NCBI GenBank assembly: GCA_003647715.1 | Contig: QMNJ01000100.1 | Span: forward strand, 1-5,718 | Source: Candidatus Coatesiibacteriota bacterium | GTDB lineage: Bacteria; RBG-13-66-14; B26-G2 | Reading direction: 5' to 3' | DNA length: 5,718 bases | In this document: in pieces, positions 1-5,718 of the stretch | How the letters are laid out: each line of letters opens with the position of its first letter | Numbering within the stretch: position 1 is the first letter of the stretch | Position numbers and translations under genes: made by a program | Notes under the pieces: generated by a model | Databases searched by the model: none | Told to the model about the DNA's origin: nothing | The model's input: the letters and a program-made list of their open reading frames with translations, nothing else

Positions 1-359
1 AGAAGCAAGATATTCGCCTTCTCAATCTCAACGCCCTCATCATCCTCAATTGAACGAGAATGCAATACCCTGTTGTAATGGTTATAGACAGCAACCGAAA
101 GGGTAATCTTCGCCTTCTCCTGACCTATAACATATTTGTCAAGAAATTCCTTAATCTTATGCGGATGAGGAACGGTTTTGATGACAGGGCTTTTTGGCAC
201 AAGCATGCTTTCTTCCTCGAGGAGATGATATGCTTTATCAATACACCTGTCGCAGATATATGCATTGTCACCGGCTATCAGGCGCCTGCCATCGCTGGGT
301 GTCTGACCACAGAATGCACACTTCAAATCACCAGGACCTGCAATATCCATATTAGACAT
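1..359 (-). CDS. clpX: ATP-dependent Clp protease ATP-binding subunit ClpX, N-terminal part (runs off the left edge)
   Basis: ClpX is the hexameric AAA+ unfoldase that recognises tagged or native substrates and threads them into the ClpP chamber in the cytoplasm. Only the first 119 codons are present. The protein begins MSNMDIAGPGDLKCAFCG. Cysteines at residues 14, 17, 36 and 39 form the CX2C-X18-CX2C zinc-binding domain that dimerises and binds adaptors and substrates. The family segment around residues 82-92 (KEFLDKYVIGQ) opens the AAA+ module, followed by SVAVYNHYNRV. The window ends at KANILL, just before where the Walker A loop (GPTGxGKT) is expected, so no ATPase motif can be checked. 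The start ATG lies 12 bases past the clpP stop codon, with only a weak G-rich Shine-Dalgarno (around TAGGTTGG). This suggests co-transcription, and perhaps coupled translation, with clpP. An internal ATG at codon 4 is a possible alternative start. Identification is very secure; completeness cannot be judged. Confidence 0.96.
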   Translation of the reverse strand, partial: MSNMDIAGPGDLKCAFCGQTPSDGRRLIAGDNAYICDRCIDKAYHLLEEESMLVPKSPVIKTVPHPHKIKEFLDKYVIGQEKAKITLSVAVYNHYNRVLHSRSIEDDEGVEIEKANILL

Positions 360-371
360 AACAACACCAAC

Positions 372-977
372 CTACTTCTTCCCGGACTTCTTTCTGGAGA
401 AGATTACCTCATCAACGATACCATACTCTTTTGCCTCATCCGCTGTCATATAAAAATCCCTGTCCGTATCTCTGGCAATATTTTCCACTGGTTGACCTGT
501 ATGCTTTGATAAGACCTTGTTTAATCGCTCCCTCATCTTGATAATCTCTCTGGCGTGTATCTCTATATCAGCAGCAGTGCCTTTGAATCCACCGGATGGT
601 TGATGAATAAGGATTAGCGAATTTGGCAGGGCATAACGCTTGCCCTTGGCGCCACCCGCAAGTAATAGCGCAGCAATTGAAGCCGCCTGACCTATGCAGT
701 ATGTCGCCACATCGGTTTTTATGAACTGCATGGTATCGTATATAGCCATACCACTTGATACATACCCTCCGGGTGAGTTGATGTATAAAAGCACATCTTT
801 CTCTGGGTTGTCCTTCTCAAGGAATAGCAACTGAGCAATCACCGCATTCGCAATCTGGTCATCTATAGGTGTACCTATGAATATAATTCTCTCCTTCAGC
901 AGGCGGGAATATATATCATACGCCCTCTCTCCCCTGGCGGTTTGCTCAATGACCCACGGTATTAACTGACTCTCCAT
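372..977 (-). CDS. clpP: ATP-dependent Clp protease proteolytic subunit ClpP
   Basis: ClpP is the serine peptidase that forms the double-heptamer degradation chamber used with ClpX. The 201-residue product has the usual family length. The catalytic triad is visible: Ser100 in GQAASIAALLLAGG, His125 in LILIHQPSGG and Asp174 in RDTDRDFYM. The spacings (25 and 49 residues) match those of E. coli ClpP. The oxyanion and substrate-binding segment INSPGGYVSSG (66-76) is intact. The N-terminal loop (around PWVIEQTARGERAYDIYSR) is the axial-pore region, and there is little sequence before it that could act as a propeptide. The C-terminus is a basic tail (RKKSGKK). The chosen ATG has GGAG a few bases upstream and gives the expected N-terminus. 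The gene lies 36 bases after tig and 12 bases before clpX on the same strand, the standard tig-clpP-clpX order. No promoter is evident in the gap, so it is probably expressed from the tig promoter. It stops at TAG. Nothing suggests inactivation. Confidence 0.98.
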   Translation of the reverse strand: MESQLIPWVIEQTARGERAYDIYSRLLKERIIFIGTPIDDQIANAVIAQLLFLEKDNPEKDVLLYINSPGGYVSSGMAIYDTMQFIKTDVATYCIGQAASIAALLLAGGAKGKRYALPNSLILIHQPSGGFKGTAADIEIHAREIIKMRERLNKVLSKHTGQPVENIARDTDRDFYMTADEAKEYGIVDEVIFSRKKSGKK

Positions 978-1013
978 CTCACTCCAATCCTTCTCTAAAC
1001 ATAACTATTACCC

Positions 1014-2198
1014 TTATTTCTCGTCCTTCGCCTTGAATATCTCTTCAGCAAGTTTATCAAGCGTCTTCCTGAAAAGTATATTCTCATGAGTATCATATAC
1101 AAATTCCTTTGTGATTTCCTTAACTCCTAATCTCTGTGCTCTCAATATTGTCTCTCGCTTGAGTTCATCTTCATTAACAACTACTTTGAACCGCGAAAGC
1201 AGACTCTCAAATACAAATCTTCTCTTCAATAGCTCTTTTATCTTCTTTTCATCAAGTTTCTTCTCTTTGCCTACCTTCTCCCTATACCATTCTATAATAG
1301 ATTTAGGCAATTCCACCTTAGATTTAGATACAATATTAGCAAATGCTGTCATCCTTACCCGTTCTTGCTCCATCTCCATCTTGGAGTTGTATATCTGCTC
1401 CCTTATACCATTCCTCAACGCCTCGCCATCCTTGAAACCGGTAAGACGGGCAATCTCATCAATGTCGTCTGGTATCCTACGCTCTTCAACCTTTGTCACC
1501 CTCACCCTTCCCTCTGCTATACCCTCCTCTCTCCTGCCCTCTTTATCCTGCTGTGAATATTTAACAGAAATATTCCTTGTATCTCCCGCACAAACCCCAC
1601 ACAGCTGACCACCAACACTACCCGATATCTCCTCCTCTGGTATTATCACCTCATAGATGCCATCATCCATTGGCTTCGGCACCTCTCCTTCCCACCTGAA
1701 TGTCACCACATCACTCTTGCTGGCGCCTCCCTTCTTTGCCTTCCTCGGCGCCACATCCTCCGCTACCCTCTTAATCGTATCCTCTATCTCCTTCTCCTTA
1801 ATCTCAGGTTCATTTGGAGCATCCAATGGTATGCTCTTCAAATCAGGCAACTCAACCTCAGGTCTCAGATATAATGTTGCCTTGAATGCAATATCACCAT
1901 CAAGGTTCAGTTTATCTATATCATAGACCACATCATCTATTAACTTAAGCTTCTCCTCCTTTATTATCTCCCTCACCACCTCCGGGATTGTGTTATGTTT
2001 GACCTCTTCTAATATGGCATCCGGATACTGCGTTTTTACTACCTCAAATGGTGCCTTACCCTTTCTAAATCCCTTTATCTCCACATTTCTACTTACCGCT
2101 TGTGCAGAGCGCTTTATTTCATCAATCGCCTCCTCCTTCTTGAAGACAACCTCAAGGGTGGCTCTGCAGGCATCGTCATATATAATGTCATACTCCAT
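1014..2198 (-). CDS. tig: Trigger factor (ribosome-associated chaperone) with a divergent PPIase domain
   Basis: Trigger factor docks at the ribosomal tunnel exit and shields nascent chains. At 394 residues it is somewhat shorter than the roughly 430 usual for the family. The N-terminal ribosome-binding domain (about 1-115) carries the signature GFRKGKAPFEVV at 43-54, with Phe44-Arg45-Lys46 in the same positions as the E. coli docking loop. A helical linker follows (about 130-155). Residues 160-240 occupy the place of the FKBP-like prolyl isomerase domain, and the rest (245-394) is the charged, helical C-terminal chaperone domain. The PPIase domain is degraded. The family motif around IPGFEDxL reads EEEISGSVGGQL, the aromatic residues expected in the active-site pocket are absent, and a CGVC pair appears at 200-203. 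Isomerase activity is therefore doubtful, though ribosome binding and chaperoning should remain. The ATG is preceded by AGAGGT at a 4-base spacing. The gene is first in the tig-clpP-clpX cluster, directly downstream of tRNA-Leu. Confidence 0.95.
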   Translation of the reverse strand: MEYDIIYDDACRATLEVVFKKEEAIDEIKRSAQAVSRNVEIKGFRKGKAPFEVVKTQYPDAILEEVKHNTIPEVVREIIKEEKLKLIDDVVYDIDKLNLDGDIAFKATLYLRPEVELPDLKSIPLDAPNEPEIKEKEIEDTIKRVAEDVAPRKAKKGGASKSDVVTFRWEGEVPKPMDDGIYEVIIPEEEISGSVGGQLCGVCAGDTRNISVKYSQQDKEGRREEGIAEGRVRVTKVEERRIPDDIDEIARLTGFKDGEALRNGIREQIYNSKMEMEQERVRMTAFANIVSKSKVELPKSIIEWYREKVGKEKKLDEKKIKELLKRRFVFESLLSRFKVVVNEDELKRETILRAQRLGVKEITKEFVYDTHENILFRKTLDKLAEEIFKAKDEK

Positions 2199-2202
2199 TT
2201 TT

Positions 2203-2208
2203 ACCTCT
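2203..2208 (-). promoter_or_regulatory. Ribosome binding site of tig
   Basis: On the minus strand AGAGGT lies four bases before the tig ATG. It fixes this start codon, which also gives a family-typical N-terminus. It falls just inside the short leader predicted from the promoter at 2223-2251. Confidence 0.7.
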
Positions 2209-2222
2209 TTTAAAGAACCTCA

Positions 2223-2251
2223 ATTATCAACTTCTGCTCAAGCAATGTAAA
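2223..2251 (-). promoter_or_regulatory. Predicted sigma70-type promoter for tig-clpP-clpX
   Basis: On the minus strand a -35 box TTTACA (2246-2251) and a -10 box GATAAT (2223-2228) are separated by exactly 17 bases. Each box matches the consensus at five of six positions. Transcription would start near 2216, leaving a leader of under 20 bases that contains the tig Shine-Dalgarno. The -35 box begins two bases past the tRNA-Leu 3' end, so the tRNA gene fills the position upstream of the promoter. No terminator is visible between the tRNA and tig, so read-through from the tRNA promoter is also possible. This is a prediction from sequence alone. Confidence 0.6.
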
Positions 2252-2252
2252 A

Positions 2253-2336
2253 TGCGAGAGGCGGGAGTTGAACCCGCATAGGATTTCTCCCACTGGATCC
2301 TAAGTCCAGCGCGTCTGCCAGTTCCGCCACTCTCGC
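2253..2336 (-). tRNA. tRNA-Leu (anticodon UAG)
   Basis: The 84-base gene folds as a class II tRNA. The acceptor stem pairs GCGAGAG with CTCTCGC and is followed by discriminator A. The anticodon stem CTGGA/TCCAG encloses the loop CTTAGGA, giving anticodon TAG (2300-2302), which reads CUN leucine codons. The long variable arm (GGGA-GAAA-TCCT) is typical of tRNA-Leu. The T arm GCGGG-TTCAACT-CCCGC and the D arm, with its GG in the loop, are intact. The 3' CCA is not encoded, because TTT follows the discriminator, so it must be added by tRNA nucleotidyltransferase. It lies 54 bases upstream of tig on the same strand. Confidence 0.97.
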
Positions 2337-2350
2337 TTGATGCTACCTCA

Positions 2351-2379
2351 AATCTAACATAGCAAGCAATTTTAGTCAA
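2351..2379 (-). promoter_or_regulatory. Predicted sigma70-type promoter for tRNA-Leu
   Basis: On the minus strand a -35 box TTGACT (2374-2379, five of six consensus bases) and a -10 box TAGATT (2351-2356, four of six) are 17 bases apart. The start point would fall near 2344, leaving a 5' leader of about eight bases for RNase P to remove. AT-rich sequence lies upstream of the -35 box. The -10 box is imperfect, so confidence is moderate. Confidence 0.55.
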
Positions 2380-2437
2380 TAAAGGTGATTATATTAGAAT
2401 CATCTTTGTCTTGTAAATCTCCACTGCTGTTTTACCA

Positions 2438-2474
2438 ATGAAATATCAACCATGCTATATAATATTTATTTCAT
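2438..2474. repeat. 8-bp inverted repeat in the divergent intergenic region (possible operator)
   Basis: ATGAAATA (2438-2445) and its exact complement TATTTCAT (2467-2474) are separated by 21 bases, so the arm centres are 29 bases apart. The centre of symmetry lies within TGCTATATAAT, the best rightward -10-like element. It could be a regulator site, but the region is very AT-rich and an 8-bp match could arise by chance. Confidence 0.3.
2453..2463 (+). promoter_or_regulatory. Candidate extended -10 promoter element for the M3 peptidase-selB unit
   Basis: TGCTATATAAT offers a TGN-extended -10 (TATATA at 2456-2461) or a perfect TATAAT at 2458-2463. The upstream TTTACC at 2431-2436 is a weak -35 candidate at 19-21 bases, longer than ideal. 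A second perfect TATAAT at 2486-2491 lacks a recognisable -35 but would give a shorter leader to the ATG at 2532. One of them probably drives the rightward genes; sequence alone does not decide which. Confidence 0.35.
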
Positions 2475-2514
2475 AATTGTTTTATTATAATTAGAAAAAT
2501 AAACGGTGTTAAAA

Positions 2515-2522
2515 AAGGAGGT
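2515..2522 (+). promoter_or_regulatory. Strong Shine-Dalgarno of the M3 peptidase gene
   Basis: AAGGAGGT closely matches the anti-Shine-Dalgarno of 16S rRNA and lies nine bases before the ATG at 2532. This fixes the start codon and predicts efficient translation. It contrasts with selB downstream, which has no such site. Confidence 0.85.
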
Positions 2523-2531
2523 TTAACTTAA

Positions 2532-4019
2532 ATGGAACTCAAAAGAATACGAGAGAGATGCTTGAAGTTTATTCAGGAGATATCAAAAGAGCATTACCTC
2601 GCATACTCAGGGCAATCAGATACAATAAACATAGAGAAAGTATATGATAAATATAATGACCTATCCGAACCAGACCTGTTGAAAGACCTGCTCAAACAAA
2701 AGGAGAGATTAAGAAACGAAGAAGAAAGAAAGGTCAGATATCTTTCTATGTTGATAGGCGAACTGACCGAGAGCAGAAAGACAGTTGCACTCTCAGACAA
2801 AATTGGCGAGAAGAAGGCATCTGCAAAGATTTTCTTCAACGGTGAAGAGGTCTCCTACTACCAGGCAAGTGCGATGATTGAATCAATAAGTGAAAGGGAG
2901 AAGCGGAAGGAATTATTGGATAAGATAAATGTGATAACCGATGAGACAAACGATGAGGTCAAAAACTTATGGGACATCTCGCACGAGCTTGCACGCTATT
3001 TTGATTATGATAACTATGTGGATTTCTGGAGCAAACTGAAGGGCGTTGATTATGAAACCCTCGCAGAGGGTATGGACTGGTTTATAAGTGAGTCAGAGAG
3101 CACTTACCGTGAGCTTCTCAGCGAGATGGCGATTGTGGAACTGGGGCTTGAGATAGATAAGATAGAACCATACGACACCAGATACCTTTTCAATATGTTT
3201 CGCTTCAGAGACCAGTTGCCCGGAGACGAACTCATTAAAGTCGTGGAGACCTGGACAAATGAGTGGGGAATTGACCCCACAGCGTATGGCAATGTCACCT
3301 TTGACACCGAGACCCGGAAGCGCAAGTCCCCGAGAGCTTTCTGCGCACCGGTAAGGGTTCCCGATGAGGTCTATCTGGTGATAATGCCCAGAGGTGGCTT
3401 CAGTGATTACAAGTCGTTTCTGCACGAACTGGGTCATGCCCTCCACTACGGCTTTGCCAATAGCAAATACCCCATGGAATACCTCTACCTGGGTGACAAC
3501 GCAGTAACCGAAGCATATGCCTTCACATTTGACCACATGATGGTCAATCCACTATGGGTCAAACGATACCTGTCATTGAAAGACCCACAACTCTTCACCA
3601 GATACAGCATCACCTATTCCATATTCATGCTCAGAAGATATGGTGCAAAGATAAGATATGAACTGATATTCCACAGAGATGGCAAAGATAGTGATATGAG
3701 AATGACCTACTCAGACCTCTTGAGAAAAAGCACCCTTATGAAACAGAATGATGTAAACTACCTGCAGGACATAGACGCGAATATGTATGTCGCCTCATAC
3801 TTAAGGGCTTGGATATTAGAGGCACAGTTGAATATGTATCTCACTGAAAACTACGATGAGGACTGGTTTAGGAATCCAAAAGCTTCCAACTTTATGCTTG
3901 ACCTGTTCTCTATGGGTCAGAAATACACTGCCGATGAGATTGCCCGGCAGCTGGGTTATAAGGGTCTTGAGGTTGAATATATGTGGAGGCGGTTAATAAA
4001 CACACTAAATGACCTATAA
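2532..4019 (+). CDS. M3-family zinc metallopeptidase (oligoendopeptidase F / thimet oligopeptidase-like)
   Basis: This is a predicted cytoplasmic zinc endopeptidase that would cut short peptides. No signal peptide or membrane segment is seen. The zinc site is clear: HELGH at residues 298-302 (ligands His298 and His302, catalytic Glu299) and the third ligand Glu327 in DNAVTEAYAF. The 29-residue gap from first His to last Glu is the same as in thimet oligopeptidase. A conserved stretch, SPRAFCAPVRVP...VIMPRGG, leads into the helix. The tyrosine-rich segment ANMYVASYLRAW (416-427) matches the C-terminal substrate-binding region of M3 enzymes. The N-terminal half is helical and highly charged, with a Lys/Glu-rich stretch at about 48-68. 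At 495 residues it is shorter than typical PepF (about 600), with the shortfall ahead of the zinc motif. It therefore looks like a compact M3 branch rather than true PepF, and I give no symbol. The start is set by a strong Shine-Dalgarno. It stops six bases before selB. Natural substrates are unknown. Confidence 0.88.
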   Translation: MELKRIRERCLKFIQEISKEHYLAYSGQSDTINIEKVYDKYNDLSEPDLLKDLLKQKERLRNEEERKVRYLSMLIGELTESRKTVALSDKIGEKKASAKIFFNGEEVSYYQASAMIESISEREKRKELLDKINVITDETNDEVKNLWDISHELARYFDYDNYVDFWSKLKGVDYETLAEGMDWFISESESTYRELLSEMAIVELGLEIDKIEPYDTRYLFNMFRFRDQLPGDELIKVVETWTNEWGIDPTAYGNVTFDTETRKRKSPRAFCAPVRVPDEVYLVIMPRGGFSDYKSFLHELGHALHYGFANSKYPMEYLYLGDNAVTEAYAFTFDHMMVNPLWVKRYLSLKDPQLFTRYSITYSIFMLRRYGAKIRYELIFHRDGKDSDMRMTYSDLLRKSTLMKQNDVNYLQDIDANMYVASYLRAWILEAQLNMYLTENYDEDWFRNPKASNFMLDLFSMGQKYTADEIARQLGYKGLEVEYMWRRLINTLNDL

Positions 4020-4025
4020 TATAAT

Positions 4026-5718
4026 ATGAAACAGAAGATAACCTTCTGCACCGCCGGTCATATTGACCATGGAAAGAGTTCTCTCGTAATTGCACTTACA
4101 GGAGAGGACCCTGACACTCGCCCCGAGGAGAAGATGAGGGGCATGACCATTGACCTCGGTTTCACATTCATGCCAGTAAACGATGAAGAGATAGCCATAA
4201 TAGATGTCCCGGGACACGAGGACTTTGTTAGAACTATGATAGCTGGCTCCTGGGGTGTGGACTACTTCTTGCTCACAATCGCTTCAGACGAGGGAGTGAT
4301 GCCACAGACCATAGAACACGCCGAGATTATCGCCTCCATTGGACTGAAAGAGGGTGTCATAGCAATGACCAGGGTTGACCTTGCAAATGATAAGATGCGT
4401 CTGTCCTCCAGAGAGGAGGCAAGGACTCTCGCCGAAGAGATGGGATTCACCGATACAAACATCATAGAAACATCCGCAGTAACCGGCGTGGGTATAAATG
4501 AACTGAGAGATGAGTTAGCAAGATTAACCAGGAAGGGTGGAAGAGAAAGGGAGATAAGAGAGCCGTTCTTTCTCCCCATAGACCGCATTCTCTCTATCCC
4601 TGGGCATGGCACGGTTGTAGCAGGGACGGTCGCCTGTGGAACATATCGCCTGGGTAAACCACTTCGTCTCCTCCCCCACGATATGGAGGTCAGGGTGAGG
4701 AGTGTGCAGACACATGGTCAGAGTGTTGATGAGGTCTATCCGGGGCAGAGGTCCGCATTCAACCTTCCAAGGGTGGAGGCGGAGATGCTTGAGAGGGGGA
4801 ACTGCCTGGTAGATGGTGATATATACAGAACAAGCAGTATAATCACGGTAACCTATAATCACTCAAAAAGGGCGGAGAAACCGCTTTTGCACCGACAGAG
4901 AGTCCGCCTTCTGACCGGAACCGCAGAGGTGATAGGTCGCATGAGCATCCTTGATAGAGACACACTTATGCCCGGCGACAACACAATCTGCCAGTTTATG
5001 AGTGAAAAACCATTAGTCACCAGGTATGGTGACCCATTCATCATATGCCACTTCTCTACAAAAAGAGTAATAGGTGGTGGGAGAGTCCTTGACCCACATT
5101 CAAAGAGGGTGAGACGAAAGAAAGAGCTCGTTGAGAGATACAGACAGATTGAGAAGGATGGCGAGAGGGGATTAATAGAATTGATTATGAAGGAGATGCC
5201 AGCCGACCGCCTTTTATGGACAGAGGAGGAGATTGCAAGGAGGGCATCATTTTCAGAAGAGAAGACCAGAAGGCATATTGAGACACTCAAGGGTGACCTG
5301 AACAGGATTGGAGGTGGATATATTACAACTGAATTGCTGTCGTATCTTGGAGAGAGAGTAAGGGGTGCACTTGAGATATACCACCGTGAAAACCCGACTA
5401 CAAAGGGTATGGAGGTCGGAAGCTTATTCAAGAAACTCGGATACAGTGTCTCGGACAGGACGACAATGAGCGGGATAATTGAGATGATAGAGGGAGTTCA
5501 GATTGAGGGCAAGATTGTATATCTATCAGAATCGGAGGTCGCTCTATCAAGGTTGCAGAGGCATCTGGTAGAGCGAATTATAAAGGAGCTTGAACCTGAG
5601 GGTGATGAGATAAAGATACTTGGCGAAAGTGGACTGAGGGAGATTGTGGGTTCACCCGATGAGAGAAACTTTGAAGCGGTGATGACATATCTAACACGAC
5701 AGGGTGATGTGTGGCGCC
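4026..5718 (+). CDS. selB: Selenocysteine-specific translation elongation factor SelB (runs off the right edge)
   Basis: SelB is the EF-Tu-like GTPase that brings selenocysteinyl-tRNA to a UGA codon, guided by a SECIS hairpin in the mRNA. The 564 codons present are uninterrupted. The GTPase domain (1-175) has G1 GHIDHGKS (11-18), switch I PEEKMRGMTIDLGF (33-46), G3 DVPGH (60-64), G4 as TRVD (115-118, usually [NT]KxD) and G5 SAVTG (150-154). Domain 2 has LPIDRILSIPGHGTVVAGT (183-201), and domain 3 ends at VIGGGRVLDP (348-357). The rest is the winged-helix region specific to SelB, including the typical YHRENP...GM segment. The family is usually about 610-640 residues, so only the last winged helix, which contacts SECIS RNA, should be missing. 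The first in-frame ATG gives the expected N-terminus. No Shine-Dalgarno precedes it, and the peptidase stop lies six bases upstream, suggesting translational coupling. The G3-G4 segment (AGSWGVDYFLLTIASDEGV) is somewhat unusual, but the overall call is firm. Confidence 0.93.
   Translation, partial: MKQKITFCTAGHIDHGKSSLVIALTGEDPDTRPEEKMRGMTIDLGFTFMPVNDEEIAIIDVPGHEDFVRTMIAGSWGVDYFLLTIASDEGVMPQTIEHAEIIASIGLKEGVIAMTRVDLANDKMRLSSREEARTLAEEMGFTDTNIIETSAVTGVGINELRDELARLTRKGGREREIREPFFLPIDRILSIPGHGTVVAGTVACGTYRLGKPLRLLPHDMEVRVRSVQTHGQSVDEVYPGQRSAFNLPRVEAEMLERGNCLVDGDIYRTSSIITVTYNHSKRAEKPLLHRQRVRLLTGTAEVIGRMSILDRDTLMPGDNTICQFMSEKPLVTRYGDPFIICHFSTKRVIGGGRVLDPHSKRVRRKKELVERYRQIEKDGERGLIELIMKEMPADRLLWTEEEIARRASFSEEKTRRHIETLKGDLNRIGGGYITTELLSYLGERVRGALEIYHRENPTTKGMEVGSLFKKLGYSVSDRTTMSGIIEMIEGVQIEGKIVYLSESEVALSRLQRHLVERIIKELEPEGDEIKILGESGLREIVGSPDERNFEAVMTYLTRQGDVWR

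Noticed and set aside
60..509. 149-codon open frame on the plus strand
   Set aside because: It lies antisense across the start of clpX and the end of clpP, both clear on the minus strand, and the translation resembles no known family.
979..1002. Seven-codon minus-strand ORF (MFREGLE, then TGA) ending next to the clpP start
   Set aside because: It is too short to support as a gene. It overlaps the clpP Shine-Dalgarno and its TGA is out of frame with clpP, so it is neither an extension nor a selenocysteine codon. A leader-peptide role is conceivable but unsupported.
1111..1608. 165-codon open frame on the plus strand, with several smaller plus-strand frames inside tig
   Set aside because: These are antisense to tig. 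Their Ser/Leu/Thr-rich composition is what the complement of a purine-rich coding strand produces.
2236..2245. Palindrome TGCTTGAGCA between tRNA-Leu and tig, considered as a terminator hairpin
   Set aside because: The loop would be only two bases with no U tract following, and it falls in the spacer of the predicted tig promoter.
2386..2402. Inverted repeat TGATT-N7-AATCA upstream of the tRNA promoter
   Set aside because: The five-base arms in AT-rich DNA are too weak to call an operator.
4524..5431. Two long minus-strand open frames (4524-4862 and 4859-5431) opposite selB
   Set aside because: They lie antisense to a continuous selB reading frame that carries all the family motifs, and their translations show no recognisable domain.
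1..5718. A previously undescribed system (defence island, mobile element, CRISPR, retron-like element)
   Set aside because: Every long coding region is a recognised housekeeping family, intergenic space is short, and no repeats, integrase, transposase or reverse transcriptase signatures are seen.

Overview
The window is chromosomal core sequence from a bacterium. The evidence is a trigger factor - ClpP - ClpX gene order, a class II tRNA-Leu, sigma70-like promoter hexamers and Shine-Dalgarno sites. A SelB elongation factor indicates an organism that makes selenoproteins. Isoleucine is often ATA and arginine often AGA/AGG. That fits many anaerobic or heat-loving lineages, but I cannot name a phylum from it. 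No mobile element, CRISPR array or phage gene is visible.

Left half, minus strand (read right to left): a tRNA-Leu with anticodon UAG (2253-2336), then tig (1014-2198), clpP (372-977) and the first 119 codons of clpX (1-359, running off the left edge). This is the classic protein-quality-control cluster. Trigger factor binds nascent chains at the ribosome exit, ClpX unfolds substrates, and ClpP degrades them. The tRNA has a plausible promoter of its own. A better promoter (TTTACA-17-GATAAT) sits in the 54 bases between the tRNA and tig, with its -35 box almost touching the tRNA 3' end.

Middle (2337-2531): an AT-rich divergent intergenic region. It holds the leftward tRNA promoter, candidate rightward -10 elements, an 8-bp inverted repeat around one of them, and a strong Shine-Dalgarno for the rightward gene.

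Right half, plus strand: a complete M3-family zinc metallopeptidase (2532-4019, HELGH plus downstream Glu). Six bases later comes selB (4026-5718, running off the right edge), the GTPase that delivers selenocysteinyl-tRNA to UGA codons. The tight spacing and lack of a separate Shine-Dalgarno suggest that selB is translated by coupling to the peptidase gene.

I found no evidence of a new biological system. The points most worth a second look are the degraded prolyl-isomerase domain of trigger factor, the non-standard G4 motif (TRVD) in SelB, the peptidase-selB coupling, and the compact promoter between tRNA-Leu and tig.
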